From Gammaproteobacteria bacterium (lineage in GTDB: Bacteria > Pseudomonadota > Gammaproteobacteria > SZUA-152), in NCBI GenBank assembly GCA_013152545.1, contig JAADGF010000086.1:1-61397 (forward strand): a stretch of DNA of 61,397 bases, in the 5' to 3' direction. The notes under the pieces were generated by a model. It was not told where the DNA came from. It saw only the letters and a program-made list of their open reading frames with translations, and made no database searches. Of the stretch, positions 7,425-16,053 are shown piece after piece. The translations under genes were made by a program, and so were the position numbers. The stretch's first letter is position 1; each line of letters opens with the position of its first letter.

Positions 7425-8287
7425 ATTTGAGTTTCCTTTTTTAATTTGCTGGTACAATCAAGGTCGCAATAATACCGATCTCGGACGGTTATTTGCAAGA
7501 AATACACATATTATCATTGTCTTATTTAAAACACTGAAGAATCATTAATGCATTCAAGAATGCGTTCAGGTTCAAGTGATTTAGAGATTACCGCTGTACG
7601 TCAGAGTGGCCGGAAGTGCTTGTATATTTAATATTGTATTACTTTTGTTAGGCGTAAACTTTCGTTAGGTGCAAAATAAAGTGCTAAAGAAACAATGTAG
7701 AAAATTTGTCCAAAGTATCACTTGATATTATGACGTATGAACCGTTATATTAAATGCAATTTATACGGCTTCACATTGTGATAAATCCCCTATATAATGT
7801 CGGACTAAGAGTTTAACTATTTGAAGTTTAAGCGATAAAAGGGTTTTGGTGTTGACAGCTCAAGCTAGCGAATGTTACGTAGAAAGCTAATGAGGTTTCG
7901 ATCTAACACAGGGGCTGACACAATTTAGTGGTTATCGGAGTGTTGTCGAAAAAAATTATTCGGTAAATTTTTATCGATTAAATATAAGTGTAAGGCGATC
8001 TTTGAGGCTACGTGCCATACCATGTTGTTAGGTAACGTAATTTAAACATCATAACTCGAGGCCGTTCTTAACAAGTAAGGTGTGAGCAATGAGTTCACGA
8101 TTAATTGAATATTCGCACTTACTCGTTAGTCGGCGTAAACTACAGCAAGTACGGACATTGCAATGTTGATGATGCGGCTTGATATTCATCAAGTATGACC
8201 TACCTTACTCTAGATATAATGTTAGAGCAGTCGTTAATGCTGGTCTAAGTCCAAAATTAATTAATACTTTCATAAGAGAGTGATTCT
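7425..8287. other. Large intergenic control region between galE and the export module
   Basis: About 860 bp without a credible gene. Notable elements are an imperfect inverted repeat at about 8070-8132 (AACAAGTAAGGTGTGAG against CGCACTTACTCGTTA), a short dyad CTTGAT-ATTC-ATCAAG (8178-8193), a TATAAT box at 8215-8220 with no good -35, and AAGAGAG before the GTG at 8288. It probably holds divergent promoters and regulator sites for the polysaccharide genes. None can be assigned to a named regulator. Confidence 0.4.
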
Positions 8288-11200
8288 GTGTATCAATCGT
8301 ATTACAATTTAATCGGTAAACCTTTTCGTTTAAGTCCAGATCCTGCGTTTTTCTTTTCCAGCCGAGGCCATAAGCGTGCCTTGGCTTATTTGCGATATGG
8401 CTTAAGTCAAAATGAAGGGTTTGTTGTTATCACCGGTGCGCCCGGAACTGGTAAAACGACACTTGCACAAATACTCCTTAAGGAAATGGGTGAAAAAAAT
8501 GTGGTTGTTGCACATTTAACCACGACGCAACTTGAAGCCGACGATATGTTGCGCATGGTAGCGGCATCGTTTGGGCTTCGTTACGAAAACCTAGACAAAA
8601 CGGCGTTACTAAAAACCATTGAAAGCTTTTTATTGGCGCGCTCCCGAGAACAAAAGCGCGCATTGCTTGTTATTGATGAAGCACAAAATCTTCCCGCCCG
8701 GTCGTTGGAAGAACTGAGAATGTTGTCAAACCTACAGGTGGGTGATAAAGCGTTACTACAAACCTTTTTGTTAGGCCAAGCGCAGTTTCGTCAAATGTTG
8801 GACCATCCGGATCTTGAACAGCTGCGGCAGCGCGTTATCGCAAATTATCATTTGAGTCCCTTGGCTGGTGATGAAGGGCAGCGGTATATCGAAAGCCGGT
8901 TAAAATTGGTGGGTTGGGACAACAACCCGCACTTTGCGGAATTAGCCTTCGAACTTATCCATGAGTACACAGAAGGTGTGCCACGTCGTATCAATATGTT
9001 ATGTGATCGCATTTTATTATTCGGTTGCATGGAAGAAAAGCATGAAGTAACCAGAGAGCTTGTCAGTCTCGTCATCCAGGAGTTAGAGCAGGAAGTTTCT
9101 GGTACCCCCATCAAGCCATCGGTGTCTGATGCGTTAGTGGAACAATCTCAAGCCTTTGTAGAGGCAAAGGCAGCAGTAAAAAAGAAGATCCCGGTTGCAC
9201 AAAAGCCGACCCCTAAAATGCAAGAAAAAATTGTGCCAACGCCAACGGTCCGCGAATCGGGTAATCATACGTCGAAAAGCCATTCGGCGGCGGTTATGCC
9301 GGAAACTGACGTGTCAAAAATGGATGCTGCAACTGTTTTAGATACAACCAGCAAACTTGCCCGATCTTTAAAGGATATCACTCAATCAGAGTCGCCAATA
9401 GAGCGTATTCCGCAGGACGAAGGCTCTCTCCTGTATGACACCTTACATGGCAAGAAAGCCAAAGAAAATGAATTGTTTATAGAAATTACCGAAGACTTTA
9501 ATGAGTTACCGACTGATAACACGCAACAACGTGAAGGAAGTAAACAACACGATACATTAAACGCAGCACCAGTAAGCGGGGGACAGCATTCCGGAAATGC
9601 TGATAGAGCTGACGAGGCAAGCCAAGTGGAAGCGGTGTCGGCGAGTAACGGCGGTGTGGCTAATGCATCAAAGAATGCTTCAAAGAAAACTAAAGCCGTA
9701 AAAGTACAAAAAGAGGCGTCAGATAAGGCTGATTTGACGTCTGAAAATGAGCAACAACATGCTGAGTATTCAGAGCAAGTGATGGGTAATACGGTAAAAC
9801 ATACACAACCCGATAGATTGGATAGCGACGAAGCATCGGCTGCCGTAGCAACGGGGGGTGCAGCTCAATTTTCCGAGCGGGAACTTTTTCGTGTTATTAC
9901 GGGCGGAAAAGATACGGGCGGAAAAAATAGTGACAATGAACATATTTCAAAGCCTGGCAAAGCCGCTGATTTAGCACCAGCGGCGCATGCTAAACCCAGT
10001 ACTGAGGACGTGGTGCTGCGCCGTATTCTACGGTTGGTGTTAGCTTTTCACCGTTCACCCTCCAGTTTTCCGGGGCTAGATGATCCATCTCAGCCATTGC
10101 CAGAAGGCGTTAGTGAGTTATTGAAGCTCGCAGTTGCGGATGATCAGGTGTTGACAAAAGTAAGCCCTGCTGCAGTAATGGGTATTTCCCCAGTGATGTT
10201 ACGTGCGGCGGTTCGTTTTTTTGTGCGCAGAACGTTGTTTGTTGCGAATGAAACAGATTACTGCCGCATACTTGGATTGCCAGCAGGTGCTTCACTTGCT
10301 CGTATTGAGCGCCATTATGATTTGTTGATGCGTTTGTTGCGGCAGGATAAACAGCCGGGAGCCAGTGATTGTGTTGCAAAAGTGGGTAAAGCCTATGAAG
10401 CATTGACTCGCAATGAAGAGGTTACTGTAACTGGAAAAAATGTTGCGGTGGCCGCAAAAGAAAATGTTGTTAGTTCTTCAGAAGATAAAGCGGCATCTGT
10501 GTTGCAGGCGTTAGAAAATCCAGAGCTAACCATTGATTTTGGCGAAGAAATCAAGCCGGAAAAAAAATCACCACATATCTCAACCTATGTAGCACAGGGA
10601 AAAGAAGGGGTTACGCCTGATCCGCGAGTCACCCGGCGCCGGATTCACCTGTTAGGACAAGCTGCGATATTGGGTATTGGTGCGTTGGTGATTGTATTGG
10701 GTTTGTTTATTACTCAATTACAGCCTACAGACACTGAGAACGTTAGCCTGTCAACGACAACAAAAAAAGAGGTACCACAGGAGGTAATCATTTCAAGCCA
10801 AGGCTTGGCAGCTACCGAAACATTGCCAAAAAAGATACCCAGTCAAGAAGATCAGCAATCAGATTCGACAGACCCTGGTAATAGTGATGATAAATTAGGA
10901 CAACAAGAGAACGAAAGTTTTGTGGGCACTGCTGGAGAAACCCCTGAGTTTGTGGCGCCAGTTGCAAAGCTGCCTCGGGTAATTGACTCTGCGGGTAGTA
11001 CCGATTCGAAAACGGTATCGCCACCCAAAATGGCAACGCCAAAAACATCAGCAACAACGCATGTGTCAGCAGATACAGAGTCAACATCATTGTCCATACT
11101 CTCCTCCACGGTTGCGGTGCCCGTAAACGAAGCAACGTCCAAGATACCAATGTTTGACCCGGCGGGAGGTGATCCGACGTCAGCTTCTATGTCGCCAACT

Positions 11201-12415
11201 AACTTAAGTGTCTCCAAGTTTGAGTCGATTCCAGTACAGCCTCGTTCAAGCGTATCGGTGATGCAAGCGGAGGTAGAAGACTTAGTGGCCGATGGGGTAA
11301 TAGTAAAGCCGGCACAAAAGTTTGTCGCTGTTCCGATTGAGAGCAAAGCGAAGATGCCCTCTTCAAAGGTGATTATTTCGTCGTCGGAGCCACAGGAATT
11401 GCCTAATGTGGCGTCTGAAGGAGAAGGAACTACCTTCGAAGATGTGGTGAAAAAACCATTTGCAGGAAAAGCGTCGAATACTGAAATATTGTCAGTAACA
11501 ACAACAAAAAGGCAGGCCTCCGTCGTTGCTGAATTCGCAGATTCTGATCAGCTTGACTTGTCACCAGAAACCCCCGTTGAAAAAACCTCTGGCGTTACTC
11601 AAATAACGGCAGTTGATGCTCCCAGCTTAAATGACACCATCAGCCAGCAAGCATTAAATGGATTATTGACGCGGTTTACAGAAGCCTATGAAGCAGGTGA
11701 TGTTACCCAGATAATGGCGCTTTTTGCTGCTCAAGCGCGAACTAACGCGCATGCAAGTCGTGCGGGTATTGAATCTGATTATAAAGGGCTGTTTGATACT
11801 AGCGCTTCCCGACAAGTGGCCATTAGTGCTTTGTTTTGGGATAAAGAAGGCGGTTTTGCTCGTGGTGTAGGTAAATATAAAGCCACTGTGGTAGCGAAAG
11901 ATCATTCGATACCCAGTATTTTCGAGGGAAAACTTACATTACAGGTGCAACGCGAGAGCGATAATAAACTTAAAATTACGCGTTTTTATTTATCCAACCC
12001 AGTGGTGTTGACGGAGCGTGAGGTACAGCCTGAGGTTGTTTCGGTAGTGGGGCCATCGCAAGTTGAATTAAAAAATCTATTAGCTGATTTCGTGCAATAT
12101 TATGAGGCTGGTAACGTGGATAAGCTAATGCAGTTGTTTGCTAGCAATGCCCGCACCAACGATCGATCCAATTTAGCGGGTATTCGTAAGGATCATGTCG
12201 ATTTATTTCAATCCAGTGCGGTACGACAAATGTTTTTTAAGAACACAAGATGGAAAATCACTGGAAAATTTGCAAGAGGTAAGGGGGGGTTCGAAGTAAT
12301 GATACAGAATAAGGGGGAGGAAAATTTTAATTCCGTGAGCGGAAGCTTTATCATTAAAGTCGAAAAAACGCCCACTGGTGTCTTGATTACTGAATTTATC
12401 CACAAAACACAATAA
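8288..12415 (+). CDS. ExeA-like AAA ATPase fused to DnaJ-like, transmembrane and two NTF2-like domains
   Basis: A 1375-residue protein starting at GTG after AAGAGAG. Residues 1-270 are an ExeA/MshM-type secretion ATPase (N-terminal YYNLIGKPFRLSPDP, Walker A GAPGTGKTT at 50-58, Walker B LLVIDEAQ at 126-133). A long low-complexity linker follows. Residues about 655-710 resemble a J domain (DYCRILGLPAGASLARIERHY) but carry RQD where HPD is expected. A membrane helix lies at about 790-812. The periplasmic side ends in two related NTF2/SnoaL-like domains (about 1120-1240 and 1260-1375; shared pattern YEAG-V...LFA--ARTN). It heads the export module, so it probably couples ATP hydrolysis to polysaccharide secretion or peptidoglycan handling; this is inference. 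The same C-terminal domain recurs in the protein at 57109-58293. Confidence 0.85.
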   Translation: MYQSYYNLIGKPFRLSPDPAFFFSSRGHKRALAYLRYGLSQNEGFVVITGAPGTGKTTLAQILLKEMGEKNVVVAHLTTTQLEADDMLRMVAASFGLRYENLDKTALLKTIESFLLARSREQKRALLVIDEAQNLPARSLEELRMLSNLQVGDKALLQTFLLGQAQFRQMLDHPDLEQLRQRVIANYHLSPLAGDEGQRYIESRLKLVGWDNNPHFAELAFELIHEYTEGVPRRINMLCDRILLFGCMEEKHEVTRELVSLVIQELEQEVSGTPIKPSVSDALVEQSQAFVEAKAAVKKKIPVAQKPTPKMQEKIVPTPTVRESGNHTSKSHSAAVMPETDVSKMDAATVLDTTSKLARSLKDITQSESPIERIPQDEGSLLYDTLHGKKAKENELFIEITEDFNELPTDNTQQREGSKQHDTLNAAPVSGGQHSGNADRADEASQVEAVSASNGGVANASKNASKKTKAVKVQKEASDKADLTSENEQQHAEYSEQVMGNTVKHTQPDRLDSDEASAAVATGGAAQFSERELFRVITGGKDTGGKNSDNEHISKPGKAADLAPAAHAKPSTEDVVLRRILRLVLAFHRSPSSFPGLDDPSQPLPEGVSELLKLAVADDQVLTKVSPAAVMGISPVMLRAAVRFFVRRTLFVANETDYCRILGLPAGASLARIERHYDLLMRLLRQDKQPGASDCVAKVGKAYEALTRNEEVTVTGKNVAVAAKENVVSSSEDKAASVLQALENPELTIDFGEEIKPEKKSPHISTYVAQGKEGVTPDPRVTRRRIHLLGQAAILGIGALVIVLGLFITQLQPTDTENVSLSTTTKKEVPQEVIISSQGLAATETLPKKIPSQEDQQSDSTDPGNSDDKLGQQENESFVGTAGETPEFVAPVAKLPRVIDSAGSTDSKTVSPPKMATPKTSATTHVSADTESTSLSILSSTVAVPVNEATSKIPMFDPAGGDPTSASMSPTNLSVSKFESIPVQPRSSVSVMQAEVEDLVADGVIVKPAQKFVAVPIESKAKMPSSKVIISSSEPQELPNVASEGEGTTFEDVVKKPFAGKASNTEILSVTTTKRQASVVAEFADSDQLDLSPETPVEKTSGVTQITAVDAPSLNDTISQQALNGLLTRFTEAYEAGDVTQIMALFAAQARTNAHASRAGIESDYKGLFDTSASRQVAISALFWDKEGGFARGVGKYKATVVAKDHSIPSIFEGKLTLQVQRESDNKLKITRFYLSNPVVLTEREVQPEVVSVVGPSQVELKNLLADFVQYYEAGNVDKLMQLFASNARTNDRSNLAGIRKDHVDLFQSSAVRQMFFKNTRWKITGKFARGKGGFEVMIQNKGEENFNSVSGSFIIKVEKTPTGVLITEFIHKTQ

Positions 12416-12438
12416 TTCTTCTTGATTAATGCCGTATT

Positions 12439-12486
12439 GATAATAGCCGAATGCCGGTGCGGTGGTAGGAGCCTTCGGCTATTATC
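12439..12486. terminator. Hairpin after the fusion ATPase gene
   Basis: GATAATAGCCGAA (12439-12451) pairs perfectly with TTCGGCTATTATC (12474-12486), 24 bp after the stop codon. There is no clean U-tract, so it is a possible terminator or mRNA 3'-end stabiliser. The remaining 200 bp up to yjbE hold only its promoter. Confidence 0.5.
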
Positions 12487-12660
12487 ATTGATAGTCCCCT
12501 TTCCCTTAAGCCTTTTTTGCTAAAGCTTTTCCAGTTTCTGACGAAATAATGATCTGGAAGCCCATACTCGTATATTATCAAGTAATAACCTAATATTGAG
12601 GTCATAATTGATCGATATTTAATATAAGCTGCATCAGGATAAAAACTTATGCTGCATTCC

Positions 12661-12689
12661 TTGACAGAAAAAGTATCAGCGTCCATATT
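12661..12689 (+). promoter_or_regulatory. Putative sigma-70 promoter of the yjbE-like gene
   Basis: TTGACA (12661-12666) and CATATT (12684-12689) are separated by 17 nt. The predicted start near 12696 gives a leader of about 30 nt that contains the GGAG ribosome binding site at 12716-12719. This would let the small secreted protein be made independently of the upstream ATPase gene. Confidence 0.5.
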
Positions 12690-12725
12690 TCATGTAACGA
12701 TAAAGATTCTTGAATGGAGACAAAA

Positions 12726-12974
12726 ATGAAGAAAACTATGATTGCATTAATCGCTATGGCCGCTATGTCGACAGCAGCACATGCATCGGAAGAAATTCAA
12801 CTTGCAGCTGCTATTGGATCGGGTGCAGCTTCAACAGGTAGTATGGGTACTGCTGCTGGTAGCGCTGCGGCAACAACAGCAGCCTCAGCTACGGCAAATA
12901 TGGTTGCAGTCGGTGTTATTGCTGCCAGTGGTGTTGCTGCCGCCGCAGAAGCTGGTGGTACCACTTCACACTAA
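12726..12974 (+). CDS. Small Ala/Gly/Ser/Thr-rich secreted protein, YjbE/GfcA-like
   Basis: An 82-residue precursor with a clear signal peptide (MKKTMIALIAMAAMSTAAHA, cleavage before SEE). The mature part is low-complexity Ala/Gly/Ser/Thr (GSGAASTGSMGTAAGSAAA). This composition, size and position directly before a YjbH gene match E. coli YjbE and GfcA, the first genes of exopolysaccharide operons. The role is unknown; such peptides may be matrix components or export accessories. ATG 12726 is chosen because GGAG lies 6 nt upstream; an in-frame ATG at 12714 overlaps that site. It has its own promoter and a following hairpin, suggesting expression at a higher level than yjbH. Confidence 0.75.
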   Translation: MKKTMIALIAMAAMSTAAHASEEIQLAAAIGSGAASTGSMGTAAGSAAATTAASATANMVAVGVIAASGVAAAAEAGGTTSH

Positions 12975-13057
12975 AAATCGTTGTCATTTTCTCCACCTGG
13001 TGGCCAAACAAGCGTTTGGTTAGCCTGATCAGTTCCGAATAAAATATGTAGTGTACG

Positions 13058-13094
13058 TTCAAGCACTCCTGGCAGTACGACAGGAGTGCTTGAA
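13058..13094. terminator. Strong 14-bp hairpin between the yjbE-like gene and yjbH
   Basis: TTCAAGCACTCCTG (13058-13071) pairs perfectly with CAGGAGTGCTTGAA (13081-13094) around a 9-nt loop. It lies 84 nt after the small gene's stop, with no clean T-tract next to it. It probably attenuates read-through or stabilises the small mRNA. The rest of 12975-13308 shows no gene. Confidence 0.55.
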
Positions 13095-13308
13095 GATGTT
13101 ATTGATGACTTGTCATTATTTCTTTATCGGCAATTTTTTGCCTGAATGCCGATAATGTTATGCTATTCAATATTTTTATATCTTTTCTTTATACTTATAA
13201 TGAATAATTTTCAAAGAAGGGTCTTCACCGTTCTTTTTTGTTAGTATGCTCTATTTTTTCGATATGAAAAAAACTACTTACTAAAAACCATCTAATTCGC
13301 ATCTGTTT

Positions 13309-15519
13309 TTGACAGGATATATAGAACATACTTTGGTTTATGCATTTCGTTACAGTTGCTGTCTTTTAAGTAGGTGTTCCAGGCTGAGTATCGCAAAAGC
13401 ATGTGCTCAAAACATATTGCTGGTGACTTATCTGTTTTTATCGGTAGCGCCTAATGTTCATGCAGCACCACCAAGCATGTTGGGACAGACAGGACTGATT
13501 AATATGCCGGACGCGCGTATTGGTGAAGAAGGCACGTTGCGTTTTGGTGTTAGTTTTTTTGATCCTTATGGCTCTTTATGGAGTAGCATTAGTTTTTTGC
13601 CACGACTGGAGATTTCTGCCCGGTATACGTCACTTGAGAATACCGATGCATTCAGTGAAAGGCCAGATGCCGATTTTGGAACTAATAAGGATAAAGCATT
13701 TGATACCAAACTGCTTTTGATTCCTGAGTCTCGATTCGTTCCCGCCATTAGTATTGGTGCGCATGATTTCTTGGGTACACAGTCATTTGCCGCCGATTTT
13801 TTTACGATAAGCAAAAAAATGGGTGAATTTGATCTTACGATTGGTGCCGGTACCGATAGAATAGATGGTGCGTTTGGCGGTGTGCGTTTTGCGCCTGAAA
13901 ATTATAAAAATTGGTCTTTTCTTACCGAATTTGATGCCTTTGATTATAAAAATGATCCCAGTGCAAACGAAAGTGGTGCTAACACACGAAAAGGGGGATT
14001 CACTTTCGGCATTAACTACACCTGGGGATGGCTTGGGTCGCAATTGGCTTATCAAAATGGTGATTGGGGTATCAATGCGTATTTGTCCATACCGCTTATG
14101 TGGCCGGAATTTATTCCCAAGATCGATGAACCCAAACCTTACACTCAACGCATTACACGTCCTTCATTACATGATTGGCAGCAAGACAATCAACATGCTG
14201 TAGCACTTATCAAAGCTTTGGAAACCCAAGCGTTCAAAAATGTTCGTGTTAGGTTGGATGAAACGCGCATGGAAGTGGGTGTAGCCACACCTCGCATATC
14301 CCTTATTGGCCGCGCAGCAGGCAGGGTGGCCCGGACAGCGTTATTGATGAGTCCACAGGGCGTTGAGTCAATAAAAGTTACTTATTATACTTTAAATGAC
14401 ATGGCGGTGGTGAGCTACCAATTTTTGGATCTTCAGCAGTTGGATCAATTCTTTAGCGGCAAGCTCACTTACGGTGAATTGCTGAACGTCATGAAGGTGG
14501 AATATGCTTACCCAGCGTTGGCGCTGGAACTTGATGAAAATAAATTCATGTTCCAAATGACTGAGGGGCAAGCAGTGTCGGGTGATTCTAGCGATTTAAA
14601 AATACTGCATAATGAAGACGGCCACGCGATCAGTTTAAAGAAGACTGATACCTCTCTCAACCGTTTTCGCATTACCCCCTTCAATATGGGCGTTTTCTTT
14701 AACGATCCCAGTGGTGCCTTCAAATACGATATATTTGCGCGAGCTGAATATCAACGTTATTTTGGCAACGCGTTTTTTTTCAATACAGCTGCACGTATGC
14801 GTTTACTGGAAAATGTCAGCGATGTTAAGCAACCGTCCAATAGCCTATTACCTCATGTGCGTAGTGATGTGGCTGAATACAAACGACAAGATGGATTAAA
14901 ATTGGAAACGTTGTTGCTGAATAAATTTTTTCATATACATCCAAGAATCTATGGGCGTTGGTCATTGGGGGTTTACGAAGAAATGTTCGGCGGCACGGGT
15001 GGTCAGATCTTGTATTTACCCAAAGACCAGGACTGGGCAACGGATCTGACGGTGGACTGGGTAAAACAGCGTGACTTTAAAGGTGGGATTGAATTTCAAA
15101 ACTACCAGACAGTTACTGCGCTTGCCGCAGTCCATTATCGTGTCAAAAAATACGGTCTTACCTTTACCCTCAGGGGGGGGCGCTTTCTAGCAAAAGATAA
15201 CGGGGCTCGACTGGAAATCATGCGCCGTTTTCGTTCCGGTGTCAAAGTGGGAGCATGGTATACCTATACTGATGGTAATGATATCACCGGACCTGGGTCG
15301 CCAGGTGCGCCATACCAAGATAAAGGTATCTTTATGCAAATTCCTCTCGGCTCAATGTTGACCAAGGACACCCGCGCCGCATCGTCAATGAGTCTCAGTC
15401 CTTGGACACGTGATGTTGGTCAAATGGTCAAATCGCCTGGCGATCTTTACGATATCTTTGAGGATGCGCTATTGCTTGATCGGCCTGACTTTCATTTGTT
15501 AAGTGGGTTTCATGAATAA
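13309..15519 (+). CDS. yjbH: YjbH/GfcD-type exopolysaccharide outer-membrane protein
   Basis: 736 residues. A signal sequence (NILLVTYLFLSVAPNVHA) precedes the mature start APPSMLGQTGLINMPDARIGEEG, a hallmark of YjbH (DUF940) proteins. The body alternates amphipathic strands with aromatic ends, consistent with beta-barrels, and the C-terminus contains RRFRSGVKVGAWYTYTDG, also typical. Length is close to E. coli YjbH (about 700 aa). It is required for or linked to capsule/EPS export in relatives. The TTG start at 13309 gives a long n-region; a TTG at 13333 is an alternative. A G8 run at 15173-15180 encodes Gly-Gly in LRGGRFL. Confidence 0.88.
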   Translation: MTGYIEHTLVYAFRYSCCLLSRCSRLSIAKACAQNILLVTYLFLSVAPNVHAAPPSMLGQTGLINMPDARIGEEGTLRFGVSFFDPYGSLWSSISFLPRLEISARYTSLENTDAFSERPDADFGTNKDKAFDTKLLLIPESRFVPAISIGAHDFLGTQSFAADFFTISKKMGEFDLTIGAGTDRIDGAFGGVRFAPENYKNWSFLTEFDAFDYKNDPSANESGANTRKGGFTFGINYTWGWLGSQLAYQNGDWGINAYLSIPLMWPEFIPKIDEPKPYTQRITRPSLHDWQQDNQHAVALIKALETQAFKNVRVRLDETRMEVGVATPRISLIGRAAGRVARTALLMSPQGVESIKVTYYTLNDMAVVSYQFLDLQQLDQFFSGKLTYGELLNVMKVEYAYPALALELDENKFMFQMTEGQAVSGDSSDLKILHNEDGHAISLKKTDTSLNRFRITPFNMGVFFNDPSGAFKYDIFARAEYQRYFGNAFFFNTAARMRLLENVSDVKQPSNSLLPHVRSDVAEYKRQDGLKLETLLLNKFFHIHPRIYGRWSLGVYEEMFGGTGGQILYLPKDQDWATDLTVDWVKQRDFKGGIEFQNYQTVTALAAVHYRVKKYGLTFTLRGGRFLAKDNGARLEIMRRFRSGVKVGAWYTYTDGNDITGPGSPGAPYQDKGIFMQIPLGSMLTKDTRAASSMSLSPWTRDVGQMVKSPGDLYDIFEDALLLDRPDFHLLSGFHE

Positions 15520-16053
15520 AGCTTAAAAATAGCCGCCGTATTCATTGAGAATGATTCATCGTTGAGTAATGCGCATAGTTCTTATCGGCTGCTCTATGCG
15601 TAAAATATGTCTCTATTTGAATTCAATATCAACAAGTCAAAAAAACAGATGAATTGATGCCAATTGATTCAACGCCATCTGGTTAATTTAGTGTCAACAG
15701 ACCTTCGCTAACACTTAAGCAACATAACGTTTAGGAAGCTATCATTCGAGATAAAACATGCTATTATCAATTTTTTCTCAAGATATCTTGTAAGAAGTGA
15801 TCTGAGCTTATTGTAATTTCGATATTTTTTGCTTTAATAGATCATGTAGGTAAATAATAGGTAAACAACCAGAGGGGGTTTCTCTTGCACTATACCTAAA
15901 TCTCAATCGTTATGGGTATATCAATGGTCTTGCTTATTATTGTTAGGAGCACTTTTCTGGTTGATCGTAAACTGGTTTACATCGAAAAACGTTAGCACTC
16001 CTAAGCATTACTTTGCCGATTTTCATTATTGAACGTCACAAATAATTATTATT
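15520..16053. other. Intergenic region before the SLBB export gene
   Basis: 534 bp. It contains a solo MITE end (15891-15920). A start-less frame at 15865-16032 has a perfect membrane-helix-like stretch (SCLLLLGALFWLIVNWF), ends 21 nt before the next gene, and may be the tail of a broken small membrane protein. No promoter can be named with confidence. Confidence 0.35.
15891..15920. repeat. Solo terminal repeat of the TATACCCATAACG MITE family (copy A)
   Basis: Reads TATACCTAAATCTCAATCG then TTATGGGTATA. It matches one terminal arm of the elements at 45258-45412 and 47938-48065 without a partner arm nearby. Confidence 0.75.

Noticed and set aside
7600-7640. Sigma-54 promoter candidate (TGGCC...GC)
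   Set aside because: The spacing between the GG and GC elements is two bases too short.
10852-11346. 164-codon ORF on the minus strand inside the fusion ATPase
   Set aside because: It is the shadow of the low-complexity linker; composition follows the plus-strand gene.
12426-12686. 86-codon minus-strand ORF before the yjbE-like gene
   Set aside because: It overlaps the hairpin and promoter region, shows no family resemblance and has no ribosome binding site.
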